Positions 17,054 to 24,221 of a stretch of 64,000 nt of DNA are shown piece after piece (positions within the stretch are counted from its first letter, which is position 1; every line of letters begins with the position of its first letter). Source of the DNA: Thermicanus aegyptius DSM 12793 (GTDB taxonomy: Bacteria > Bacillota > Bacilli > Thermicanales > Thermicanaceae); contig NZ_KI783301.1 in assembly GCF_000510645.1 (NCBI RefSeq), positions 95,568 through 159,567 of the forward strand. The letters are read 5' to 3'. The notes under the pieces are model-generated. The model worked only from the letters and a program-made list of their open reading frames with translations. It was not told the DNA's origin and searched no databases. The position numbers were made by a program, and so were the translations under genes.

Positions 17054-17079
17054 GAACGTTTGACGATTGTCAAACGTTC
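17054..17079 (-). terminator. Intercistronic hairpin between the secreted-protein gene and the permeases
   Basis: GAACGTTTGAC (17054-17064) and GTCAAACGTTC (17069-17079) form a perfect 11-bp stem with a 4-base loop. In the leftward transcript it lies 34 bases past the stop of the secreted-protein gene and is followed by TTATATA, not a long U tract, so it is more likely an attenuator or mRNA-protecting stem than a full stop. This would give more secreted protein than transporter. Confidence 0.65.
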
Positions 17080-17113
17080 AATCTTACCACTTTTTCATCT
17101 CTTTTTAGTGCTC

Positions 17114-17521
17114 TTATTGATCCGCTCTAAATTGACCGGAGTACTCCACTTCATAGATAGACCACCTAGCTGCCCATCCTCGCAATCCAACTGTATGATT
17201 TAGTGAGGAGGAATCCAAGTTAAATTCTGCTAAAGTACCGTCAGTAGCATCAAGGTATGTCGCAGATACTTGCTTTTCCGGTGAGACATTTTTGTCATAA
17301 ACATTCATGTTCATCTTGTACTCACCACCAACACTTAAAATCTGAGCTTGGGCATATGTGTTGTTAAGGTTAGTATCTGTAGTTAACTCTATCCATTGTT
17401 GCATCGAAGGTAACACGCCTGCAAAAGAATTCCAAGACGTTCCAGCAAACACAGTTACTGTACTAAGCGTCAATACTGCTACTAAACTAATAACCGTTAA
17501 GAACCGTAATTTGTTATTCAT
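17114..17521 (-). CDS. Small secreted protein of unknown function, first gene of a five-gene ABC operon
   Basis: The 135-residue product has a Sec signal peptide (basic MNNKLRF, hydrophobic LTVISLVAVLTLSTVTVF, likely cut after VFA-G near residue 27). The mature part of about 109 residues is polar, without cysteine, rich in Asn, Ser, Thr and Tyr, and looks beta-rich (AQAQILSVGGEYKMNMNVY, SATYLDATDGT). I do not recognise the family. The RBS GGGGGTGAATTAAG is strong. Being first in an operon with three membrane proteins and an ABC ATPase, it resembles bacteriocin or secreted-signal loci in which the transporter serves immunity or sensing, but that is inference. Confidence 0.7.
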   Translation of the reverse strand: MNNKLRFLTVISLVAVLTLSTVTVFAGTSWNSFAGVLPSMQQWIELTTDTNLNNTYAQAQILSVGGEYKMNMNVYDKNVSPEKQVSATYLDATDGTLAEFNLDSSSLNHTVGLRGWAARWSIYEVEYSGQFRADQ

Positions 17522-17729
17522 CTTAATTCACCCCCTTTCTTTCGTAGTTTTCTCCCTCACGTACAGAACTTTTTGAACCAAAGTGAACACGATGTAAGAT
17601 TCTTATCTTTTTGATTCATCCCTCCTTCATTTCGTTAGCGAAACCGCGTGAAGATCTATCTTGGTAGTCTAGAGGTTGTAAGGGCTTTATGATTATGTGT
17701 CTTACGCGATATCCGCTTCTGGTATAACT

Positions 17730-17887
17730 ATACTATCTTTTACTCCATTTGTCTGTCCTACCAAAAGGAGTACTTTTTTAATCTTCTCAACCTTATTGAT
17801 CCTCCTAGGAGTAGGACAAACCTTCATTCGGCTCCTATATACACTTTAATTATGAAGAAACTGGACGGTCATTTGCTCCTCTTTCTT
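17730..17887. repeat. Upstream repeat, copy 1 (5' of the secreted-protein operon)
   Basis: About 158 bp matching 21164-21315 at around 80 per cent by eye. Both copies lie upstream of leftward genes that encode exported or membrane-anchored proteins. Read leftward, the best conserved parts are ACCGTCCAGTTTCTTCAT, AAGTACTCCTTTTG followed by TAGGACAGACAAATGG, and a -10-like TATAGT here (TATAAT in copy 2). It therefore looks like a duplicated promoter/regulator-binding region, not coding sequence: a short frame in copy 2 is stopped early in copy 1. Confidence 0.7.
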
Positions 17888-17894
17888 CCCATCT

Positions 17895-18239
17895 GATTCC
17901 CCGGGGGAGGGGTCGCCTTTTTCACCCTCTTTGCCGTTCTCCTTTATCTTCTTTCCGCCCTTTTTTCCATCCGGCTATTTTTAAAGCGGGATCTTTAGAA
18001 CCCTTCATGATTCATCCTTGGCGATTCACGTCGTCTATGTAGCGGAATAAAGCTTCAATATTATTTTCGACATTGAACTTCTCCGCAATGCGTCGAATAT
18101 AGGTTTTAACCGTCGTTTTTTCTACGAAAAGTTTCTTTGCAATGGCTTTGACTTTGATTGTATTTTTTGCTTTTCGTATGGTGAAAGCTGCCAACAATCC
18201 GCACGCTGGCACAAAAGAGTAATGCGACGACTATATTGG
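17895..18239 (-). pseudogene. Degenerate duplicate of the permease / LuxR / third-permease segment
   Basis: 17895-18152 copies 12957-13213: the 3' end of the ABC-2 permease and the LuxR C-terminus (HTH residues KAIAKKLFVEKTTVKTY and RRIAEKFNVEN still readable leftward). Abruptly after this come 18169-18196, matching 14822-14848, and 18196-18239, matching 14944-14987, both from the third-permease gene. Order and orientation are kept, with about 1.6 kb and 95 bp missing. It is a deleted, decayed copy of the neighbouring 2-kb segment. A 66-codon leftward frame remains but begins in fused junk and is unlikely to be expressed. Confidence 0.82.
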
Positions 18240-18280
18240 AGTGCAAAAAATTGGAGTGCAAAAATGGTTGCCCGATTTTA

Positions 18281-18310
18281 TTGACATACATATCTTGGGT
18301 GAATTATAAT
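18281..18310 (+). promoter_or_regulatory. Sigma-A promoter of blaI-blaR1-like genes
   Basis: TTGACA (18281-18286) and TATAAT (18305-18310) are both consensus, with an 18-base spacer, directly upstream of the BlaI-type operator. Confidence 0.85.
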
Positions 18311-18318
18311 GGTCCAAA

Positions 18319-18334
18319 TTATACAATTGTATAA
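18319..18334. promoter_or_regulatory. BlaI/MecI-type operator
   Basis: TTATACAATTGTATAA is a perfect 16-bp palindrome containing the TACA/TGTA half-sites typical of BlaI/MecI operators. It lies just past the -10 and 15 bp before the blaI start, so the repressor would control its own operon. Confidence 0.75.
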
Positions 18335-18349
18335 CGAGGAGATTGAAGC

Positions 18350-18739
18350 ATGGAACCCAAATTGAAACGGCTACCGGATGCGGAATTGGAAATCATGCTC
18401 GTGATCTGGAGGGCTGACCAAAGCGTAAGCTCCTCCTACATTTTGGAACAATTGAGGGATAAACGAAAATGGTCATTGCCCACTTTAATGACCGTGCTTG
18501 CACGCCTAACAGAAAAGGGCTTTCTATATTGCGAGAAGGAGGGCCGCAACAACAGATACCGTGCTGCCGTATCGGAAAAGGACTATAAGGAAAGTGAAGG
18601 TAAATCAACACTGATGAAGTTGTTTGGCAACTCTGTCCAGGACATGGTTCTGTCCTTGTACAATGGGAAGGCGATTACCAAAAACGATCTTATAGAGCTT
18701 CGGAAACTGATTGATAAAGTAGAAAAGGAGGGGAGCTGA
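18350..18739 (+). CDS. blaI: BlaI/MecI-family transcriptional repressor
   Basis: The 129-residue protein has the winged-helix N-terminal domain of the family (LPDAELEIMLVIWR, SLPTLMTVLARLTEKGFL) and a C-terminal dimerisation region with a short basic/acidic helix (LIELRKLIDKVEKEGS). Such repressors leave DNA when cleaved after the partner membrane protease is activated. GAGGAG lies eight bases upstream of the ATG. Its stop overlaps the start of the BlaR1-like gene by one base. No beta-lactamase gene is in the window, so the signal it answers to need not be a beta-lactam. Confidence 0.9.
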   Translation: MEPKLKRLPDAELEIMLVIWRADQSVSSSYILEQLRDKRKWSLPTLMTVLARLTEKGFLYCEKEGRNNRYRAAVSEKDYKESEGKSTLMKLFGNSVQDMVLSLYNGKAITKNDLIELRKLIDKVEKEGS

Positions 18740-20577
18740 TGCTTTCAAGCGTATTCAAAGACTATCTGATCACTTCAGCGACGACGAGTCTGCTGATAGT
18801 GAGCTTGCTTCTTCTGACTCCCCTGCTGCGCAAACGTTATACAGCAAAATGGACCTATTGGATATGGGTAATTTTAACGATCCGTTTACTACTACCTTTC
18901 AATTTTCCTTTTAGTAGTAATCTTATAGAAATCCAACTTCCTGAAAGACAAACCATAAATTCTGGTTTTCAAGAGGGCACGCTAAAGGAGACGCAAGTCA
19001 AACCAACAATCGCCGATCAGCCGATACAAGCAGTCGTCGAATCGGCAATCGAAAGCCCTTCGCTATTCTCCATTATTGCCATAGTCTGGCTTATCGGGGT
19101 CATGTTGTTTTTACTTTACCATGTTGTAGGGTACTACACATTTAGACAACAAGTGCTCCGATGGAGCAGGCCTATAGAGAATAAACGTACTGCTGCCCTG
19201 ATCAAGAACGTTTTTGTCCAGTTGGGTGTTCCGCCATCGGTTACAGTGCTCACGAGCGAAAAGGTCCCGAACCCGATGATTGTTGGTTTCAGAAAACCGC
19301 TGCTATTTTTGCCGCATGAAAAGTATTCCAGAGATGTATTGTATTTTATTATCAAGCATGAACTGGTACATTATAAGCGCCATGACATGATGTTTAAGCT
19401 GCTGCTACTGACGGTGCATGCCCTCCATTGGTTTAATCCGTTCGTATGGTTGTTGGTGCGTGAAGCTAGCCGAGTCATAGAAATCTACTGTGATGAAACC
19501 GTCGTAAGCAAACAAAGCTTATATTATCGCAAGAAATATTGTGAAGCCATTTTATCTGCCATGCAAAGCCCAAACCCCAAGTTTTTGGCCTTATCCACTA
19601 ACTTTATCGGAGGAAAAAATGCGATGAAACAAAGGTTCATGTCCATTCTTAGTATGAAGAAAAAACGAAATGGTGTTGGCCTTTTCTGTACCTTCGTACT
19701 TCTGATCGGAACGCTTGGCGTATTGGCCGCCTGCACAAACATATCGAATGGCAAGGAAGCAATTAAACCCGGTACGATTTATTCGAGCATCGACGGGGAC
19801 CCAATTGTTGCGTATGATGCCGGCAATTCGTATTCCATAAATGCGGACGGCACCGTTTCTGTCTCTTACCGGAACGGGGCCGTTACAGTGAAAACGCCTT
19901 TAAAATTAGATAAGACCAGAGAGACATGGGACAGAGGAATAAGCGCGAGCGGATTTTTTATTTCCGAGGATAAAACGGCCATCGTGTATAATCCTCAACC
20001 TGACAAATTATCGCCAGTCCATGTTCTGATTAGTGACGACATGGGAAAAACGTGGAATGATTATATCATTCAAGGCGCAAAGGGAAATGAGTTATTCATC
20101 GGTTTCACGTCGAAAAATGAGGGTTGGATGGTCAGCGGCCACTCCCGCGGCGTTGGAAGTGCATTGAATTATGTGTTCCAGACCTCGGATGGCGGGAAGA
20201 CATGGGAAGAAGTTGGGAACCCCAATGATATTTATTCGGAGCATCTGACAGGCGTAGGTTTTTCCAACAGGGATATTGGCTTTTTAGGGTACAGATATTT
20301 TATGGATGATGGTCCGGTCATTTATTGGACCAAGGACCAGGGCAAATCTTGGGGGAAACTTTCTGTACCCCTTCCGGAAAAATTCAGTCAATATAAAAAA
20401 GATCCCCTTTCTCCCATTTTTAACGGAAAGGAAGGGATCTTTCCAATTGCCCTCATTGATCCGGAGACTGGTGTCATAGGGACCATTGATCTGTACAGCA
20501 AAGACGGTGGGCTAACATGGGTTTATGACGAGAAGTATGATAAACTTTTTAACAAAGCCTTCGGTATCGCCTACTGA
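18739..20577 (+). CDS. BlaR1-like M56 membrane metalloprotease with a BNR/propeller-like extracellular domain
   Basis: The 612-residue protein has four predicted membrane helices (residues about 10-30, 35-50, 110-130 and 310-335) and the zinc site IKHELVHYKRHD with a downstream VIEIYCDE, as in BlaR1/MecR1. After the last membrane helix (LIGTLGVLAACTN) the usual penicillin-binding sensor is absent. In its place are about 270 residues with at least three Asp-box/BNR-like repeats: SDDMGKTWN, SDGGKTWEE, KDQGKSWGK and SKDGGLTWV. It probably senses an extracellular signal and releases the BlaI-type repressor. The ligand is unknown. Confidence 0.85.
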   Translation: MLSSVFKDYLITSATTSLLIVSLLLLTPLLRKRYTAKWTYWIWVILTIRLLLPFNFPFSSNLIEIQLPERQTINSGFQEGTLKETQVKPTIADQPIQAVVESAIESPSLFSIIAIVWLIGVMLFLLYHVVGYYTFRQQVLRWSRPIENKRTAALIKNVFVQLGVPPSVTVLTSEKVPNPMIVGFRKPLLFLPHEKYSRDVLYFIIKHELVHYKRHDMMFKLLLLTVHALHWFNPFVWLLVREASRVIEIYCDETVVSKQSLYYRKKYCEAILSAMQSPNPKFLALSTNFIGGKNAMKQRFMSILSMKKKRNGVGLFCTFVLLIGTLGVLAACTNISNGKEAIKPGTIYSSIDGDPIVAYDAGNSYSINADGTVSVSYRNGAVTVKTPLKLDKTRETWDRGISASGFFISEDKTAIVYNPQPDKLSPVHVLISDDMGKTWNDYIIQGAKGNELFIGFTSKNEGWMVSGHSRGVGSALNYVFQTSDGGKTWEEVGNPNDIYSEHLTGVGFSNRDIGFLGYRYFMDDGPVIYWTKDQGKSWGKLSVPLPEKFSQYKKDPLSPIFNGKEGIFPIALIDPETGVIGTIDLYSKDGGLTWVYDEKYDKLFNKAFGIAY

Positions 20578-21096
20578 TTAAAATTCAACTCCAACGAAGT
20601 GATCTAAAATCCTGCGGTCAAAATCCAACTCCACATTTATCTTTTCCTGATGTTTTACCCCATCTTTTGTCTCCCAGTGAATGATAAAATACGTTTTCTT
20701 TACGATATCCTGGACACCCAAATCATTCGGAGGATATGCACCTCCACCACCTGTCACGAAAGATGCATTGTCGTCTAATCTGTCAACTGGGACGGAATAA
20801 GTTGCGTGAGGGATCGTGCCACCTTTAAAATCATCATAGATTTCCACCAAAATTCCTCCCGTTAATTGATTGGGGTCTGCTACATACGTAATGTTGGCAC
20901 TCCCGCTTACTGCGCCATGATGGGTTATCCAAACAAATTGATAGTCTGAGATCTTCCAGTGTTCTCCTTGTCCCTTCATCTTCAGAAAGTAGGAATTGTG
21001 ATTGATTGTGGTAGGAAAGTAAACCTTGACGATCGTGAATGTAAGAATATTCGTTAGTATGATGGCTCCAATCATCCATTTTAAATTTAGTTTCAT
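20578..21096 (-). CDS. Membrane-anchored protein of unknown function
   Basis: This 172-residue protein has a single N-terminal hydrophobic helix (WMIGAIILTNILTFTIVKVYF, residues about 7-27) acting as uncleaved anchor or signal, and an extracytoplasmic domain of beta-rich appearance with a glycine run (FVTGGGGAYPP). I do not recognise a family. GGATGGG precedes the ATG. It converges with the BlaR1-like gene, the stops being adjacent, and its upstream region is a repeat shared with the secreted-protein operon at 17.5 kb, which suggests a common regulator. Confidence 0.6.
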   Translation of the reverse strand: MKLNLKWMIGAIILTNILTFTIVKVYFPTTINHNSYFLKMKGQGEHWKISDYQFVWITHHGAVSGSANITYVADPNQLTGGILVEIYDDFKGGTIPHATYSVPVDRLDDNASFVTGGGGAYPPNDLGVQDIVKKTYFIIHWETKDGVKHQEKINVELDFDRRILDHFVGVEF

Positions 21097-21580
21097 TTTT
21101 TCCCATCCTTTGTGTACTTAAAATCGTTTGAGCTGAAGTGTACCAAGGGTAATCAGAATAATTATACGATCTTTTACTCCATTTGTCTGTCCTATCAAAA
21201 GGAGTACTTTTTATATCTTCACAACCTTATTCGCCCTCCTAGAAGCAGAACAAGCATTCATTCGGTTCCTTTGTTTACTATGAAGAAACTGGACGGTCAT
21301 TTGCTCCTCTTTCTTTCTGTCTCAACGTATGAAAAATATCTCCGAAGTGATTTTTTGGGGGCGCGTTGAAAGCCATAGACGCATGACAATCTTTAGAACC
21401 CTTCTTGCGAAATGCGGGAAGGAGGACTATCATAAGGGGGTAACCGATCGGATGACGGTGAAAGATGCGTCTTGCAGTACCCAATGAATCGGGTGGCGAA
21501 TGTACAGAAAAGTATTAACGGTAAGAAACCCAAGTTTGGGGAAATGAAGGATTCATAAAGATCAAAGGAAAGGGTTAGAG
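21097..21580. other. Gene-free region: promoter repeat copy 2 and an unexplained 260-bp stretch
   Basis: After the repeat (21164-21315), 21317-21580 has no gene that I can support. It contains a 9-bp stem CCTTCTTGC/GCGGGAAGG (21400-21408 with 21414-21422), the 16-mer ATCTTTAGAACCCTTC (also present at both copies of the LuxR-region duplication), and a GACGGTGAAAGATGCGTC hairpin. It is the leader region of alr. Confidence 0.55.
21164..21315. repeat. Upstream repeat, copy 2 (5' of the membrane-anchored protein)
   Basis: This is the partner of 17730-17887. The leftward -10-like element here is TATAAT. It is 68 bp from the start codon of the gene at 20578-21096, compared with 209 bp in copy 1. 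Confidence 0.7.
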
Positions 21581-22738
21581 ATGGAGAGATACGGCTGTCG
21601 ACCGACTTATATTGAGCTAGACTTGGAAGCCCTCGCGCATAATGTGAGAGCGATCCGGGAGCATCTCCCTGAGGGAACGGAAGTGATGGCGGTGGTTAAG
21701 GCGAATGCATACGGACATGGAGCGATCCCGATCGCGAGGGCGGCGCTTAAAGCAGGGGCAACCCGTCTCGCCGTCGCTTTATTGGAAGAGGGATTGGAAC
21801 TGCGCAGGGCCGGAATCGAAGCGCCCATTTTGGTCCTCGGGTATACCGATCCGGGCACTCTTCCCTATGCACAGAGGGAAAGAATTGCCGTATCCATCTT
21901 CACGGAGGATCAGGTGGAACGAGCGATTCCCCATCTATCTCCCCAGTTTCCCCCTTTATTGGTCCATCTCAAAGTGGATACCGGCATGCATCGCATCGGT
22001 TTTCTTAGCCCCGAATCCTTTCTTCGTGCGGCGAAGAGGATCGTAGATTCCGAGGTAATGGTGTTGGACGGGCTCTTTAGCCATTTCTCCATGGCCGACG
22101 ACCCCACATCAGATTATTCGGTGACGCAGTATCGACGCTTCCAGGAATGGATGGAGCGGTTAAAGAGGGAAGGGATTCACCCGAAAACGATCCATATCAA
22201 CAACAGTGCAGGCAGCCTTCGCTTTCCGGCGTGGGGCCATACGATGGTCCGATTCGGCATTAGTCTCTACGGCCTCTACCCTTCCGAAGCGGTGGAGAAA
22301 GAAGGGATTCTCCCCCTTCAACCTGTCCTCTCTTTGAAGACACAGATCGTCCAGGTGAAGGAGCTTCCCGCAGGAGAACCGGTCAGCTATGGTGGAACCT
22401 ACGTCACATCCGTTCCTTCCCGGATCGCAACGCTTCCCATCGGATACGGGGATGGGGTGGACCGGAGGCTCTCCAATCGGGGAGTTGTGCTGGTTCACGG
22501 GAGAAGGGCGCCCATTGTCGGCCGTGTCTGCATGGATCAATGCATGATCGACGTGACCCACATTCCCGGGGTACAGGTGGGGGATGAAGTGATCCTCATC
22601 GGAAGACAGGGAGGGGACGAGATTCGGGTGGATGAGATAGCCTCCCTCTTGGATACCATCAACTATGAAGTGGTGACTCGCCTTTCCGCCCGCCTGCCGA
22701 GAATTGTAAAGGAGCAAACCGCATCATCGACTTTCTGA
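21581..22738 (+). CDS. alr: Alanine racemase
   Basis: The 385-residue protein shows the PLP-lysine motif AVVKANAYGHGA near residue 40, the second catalytic tyrosine region RFGISLYGLYP, SYGGTY and the C-terminal VCMDQCMIDVTHIP. It interconverts L- and D-alanine for peptidoglycan. AAAGG precedes the ATG. In Bacillus alr is followed by the ndoAI-ndoA toxin-antitoxin pair, exactly as here. The gene is normal in length and all key residues are present. Confidence 0.97.
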   Translation: MERYGCRPTYIELDLEALAHNVRAIREHLPEGTEVMAVVKANAYGHGAIPIARAALKAGATRLAVALLEEGLELRRAGIEAPILVLGYTDPGTLPYAQRERIAVSIFTEDQVERAIPHLSPQFPPLLVHLKVDTGMHRIGFLSPESFLRAAKRIVDSEVMVLDGLFSHFSMADDPTSDYSVTQYRRFQEWMERLKREGIHPKTIHINNSAGSLRFPAWGHTMVRFGISLYGLYPSEAVEKEGILPLQPVLSLKTQIVQVKELPAGEPVSYGGTYVTSVPSRIATLPIGYGDGVDRRLSNRGVVLVHGRRAPIVGRVCMDQCMIDVTHIPGVQVGDEVILIGRQGGDEIRVDEIASLLDTINYEVVTRLSARLPRIVKEQTASSTF

Positions 22739-22758
22739 AATCCCCACAGCCATTGATC

Positions 22759-22787
22759 TTGAAACGAGAGGGATTATCTGCTACAAT
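22759..22787 (+). promoter_or_regulatory. Sigma-A promoter upstream of the MazEF-type pair
   Basis: TTGAAA (22759-22764), 17-base spacer and TACAAT (22782-22787), 155 bp upstream of the antitoxin start. A second possible -10 (TATAAT, 22879-22884) is nearer but has no good -35. Confidence 0.55.
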
Positions 22788-22942
22788 TAACCTTGTTATC
22801 GATGGGACGGAATCGGAGATGCAGCTAAGATTCGGGTTAATCGATGCACAAAGGCAAGCGAGAGACGCGTTTTGTTTAGTATAATTTTTACAAGCAAGAC
22901 GAATAATGGAAATAGTTTGGGCTAGCGTGGAGGTGTGTCTCG

Positions 22943-23221
22943 TTGTCAAAATCGAATACTAAGCGCATTGTCGTGAGTATTCCTCAACCGCTTTTGCAGG
23001 AAGTAGACGGCATCGTACGCCGGGAAAGCTTAAACCGAAGTCAGTTTATCCGGGAAGCGATGAAACTTTATCTGCGTGAGAAGAGAAGGCGCCTGATCAG
23101 AGAGAGCATGCAGCAGGGGTATCAAGAGATGGCTCGCATCAATCTTAACATTGCATCGGAGGCTTTTCTTGCGGAAGAAGAGGCAGATCTCACTCTAGAC
23201 CGCTTAGTAAGTGGGGTGTAG
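22943..23221 (+). CDS. ndoAI: Antitoxin EndoAI (MazE-like)
   Basis: The 92-residue protein has an N-terminal ribbon-helix-helix (TKRIVVSIPQPLLQEVDG, LNRSQFIREAMKLYL) and a C-terminal segment that would occupy the toxin surface. It starts with TTG nine bases after GGAGG. It precedes the toxin gene by three bases, the standard arrangement of this pair in Bacillus. It neutralises EndoA and probably represses the operon. Confidence 0.94.
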   Translation: MSKSNTKRIVVSIPQPLLQEVDGIVRRESLNRSQFIREAMKLYLREKRRRLIRESMQQGYQEMARINLNIASEAFLAEEEADLTLDRLVSGV

Positions 23222-23224
23222 GGC

Positions 23225-23575
23225 TTGATTGTGAAGAGGGGCGATGTATTTTTCGCCGATTTATCTCCCGTCATCGGGTCAGAACAAGGGGGGATGAGGC
23301 CGGTACTCATCATACAAAATGATATCGGCAACCGCTTTAGTCCGACGGTGATTGTTGCAGCGATTACCGCCCAAATCCAAAAAGCAAAGCTCCCCACCCA
23401 CGTAGAAATTGAAGCGAAAAGCCACGGTTTCGACCGGGATTCAGTCATTCTGCTGGAACAGATTCGTACCATTGATAAACAGCGCCTAACCGACAAGATT
23501 ACTCATCTGGACGATGAAGTAATGGAGAAGGTGAACGACGCGCTTCAGATTAGTTTAGGTTTAATCGATTTTTAA
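23225..23575 (+). CDS. ndoA: mRNA interferase EndoA (MazF/PemK family)
   Basis: The 116-residue protein is nearly the B. subtilis EndoA sequence as I know it: [45 protein letters not shown] and [15 protein letters not shown]. It cuts mRNA at UACAU-type sites when free of EndoAI. TTG is taken as the start (MIVKRGD); a GTG two codons later is possible. A strong terminator follows. Confidence 0.97.
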   Translation: MIVKRGDVFFADLSPVIGSEQGGMRPVLIIQNDIGNRFSPTVIVAAITAQIQKAKLPTHVEIEAKSHGFDRDSVILLEQIRTIDKQRLTDKITHLDDEVMEKVNDALQISLGLIDF

Positions 23576-23596
23576 AAAAGATCAAGATGTGAAGAG

Positions 23597-23639
23597 AAAA
23601 AACACCATCTGCATAACGAATGGTGTTTTTTATCTTTTT
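23597..23639 (+). terminator. Rho-independent terminator of the toxin-antitoxin operon
   Basis: AAAAAACACCAT (23597-23608) and ATGGTGTTTTTT (23620-23631) form a 12-bp stem followed by further T residues. Confidence 0.92.
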
Positions 23640-23681
23640 CATGGTATGATGTTTATAAAAGGAAAAAAGAGGTGAGAGCGG

Positions 23682-24149
23682 TTGAGAAATGTGATCATTA
23701 GCAGAATCTCTCGTTTTATATTCACGGAAAATCAGTTAAAAGCGGTGTGGGAAAGGCTAAACAAAGGGGTGTCATTTCAAGGAGCCACTCCTGAACAATT
23801 AATGGAGTTGGCAAAAAAAGAGCTGGAGAATTCTTCCCTTCAAGACCTAGCCCATCACATTCCCGGGATGGGTTACCGAGATGACGGAGAGATGGTAGGG
23901 AAAACCATAGCGGAAAAAAGTGTTGGGCTTACTCTGCACATGGAAGTAATTGACACCGATCTGGAAGGAGACGGAACCACCCTTGTCCTGGACCGAGTTT
24001 TAAAAGTAGCTTGTGAGGAATGCGGGTTCATTTTTTATGTAGACGATATAAACGAAGAGCTCTCCCACTTAAAATGTCCTCATTGTCAGGGGAAAGTTCA
24101 TGCGATCACCACCCACAGCATGATGAAGAGAGAGGAGAAATCCTTTTAG
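23682..24149 (+). CDS. Conserved-looking hypothetical protein with C-terminal zinc ribbon
   Basis: The 155-residue protein starts at TTG behind AGAGGTGAGAGCGG. It has a helical N-terminus (residues 15-60), a middle part with GMGYRDDGEMVGKTIAEKS, and a C-terminal zinc ribbon with CEECGF (about 112-117) and CPHCQG (about 136-141). No family name is recognised. It sits between the toxin-antitoxin pair and an aldo/keto reductase gene, with the reductase start 72 bases downstream, so the two could be co-transcribed. Function unknown. Confidence 0.65.
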   Translation: MRNVIISRISRFIFTENQLKAVWERLNKGVSFQGATPEQLMELAKKELENSSLQDLAHHIPGMGYRDDGEMVGKTIAEKSVGLTLHMEVIDTDLEGDGTTLVLDRVLKVACEECGFIFYVDDINEELSHLKCPHCQGKVHAITTHSMMKREEKSF

Positions 24150-24221
24150 GAAAAAATTGTGATATACTGATTTAAGGAAGATGGTTCTTTGGGGAAATCG
24201 AAAAAGGAGGAACCTCTACAT

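Larger units (their letters stand above)
17522..18280. other. Gene-free region: promoter repeat plus degenerate duplicate
   Basis: No intact gene is visible. From left to right it holds about 200 bp of leader/upstream sequence of the secreted-protein gene, a 158-bp repeat also found at 21164-21315, and then a mosaic of broken copies of the ABC permease, LuxR and third-permease genes. The blaI promoter begins at 18281. Confidence 0.75.

Noticed and set aside
18012..18212. 66-codon frame encoding a LuxR-type HTH
   Set aside because: It begins in a chimeric junction and is part of the degenerate duplicate; too short to bind DNA with regulation as the parental protein does.
18350..20577. Beta-lactam resistance locus
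   Set aside because: BlaI/BlaR1-like genes are present, but no beta-lactamase or PBP gene lies nearby and the sensor domain is not penicillin-binding in appearance.
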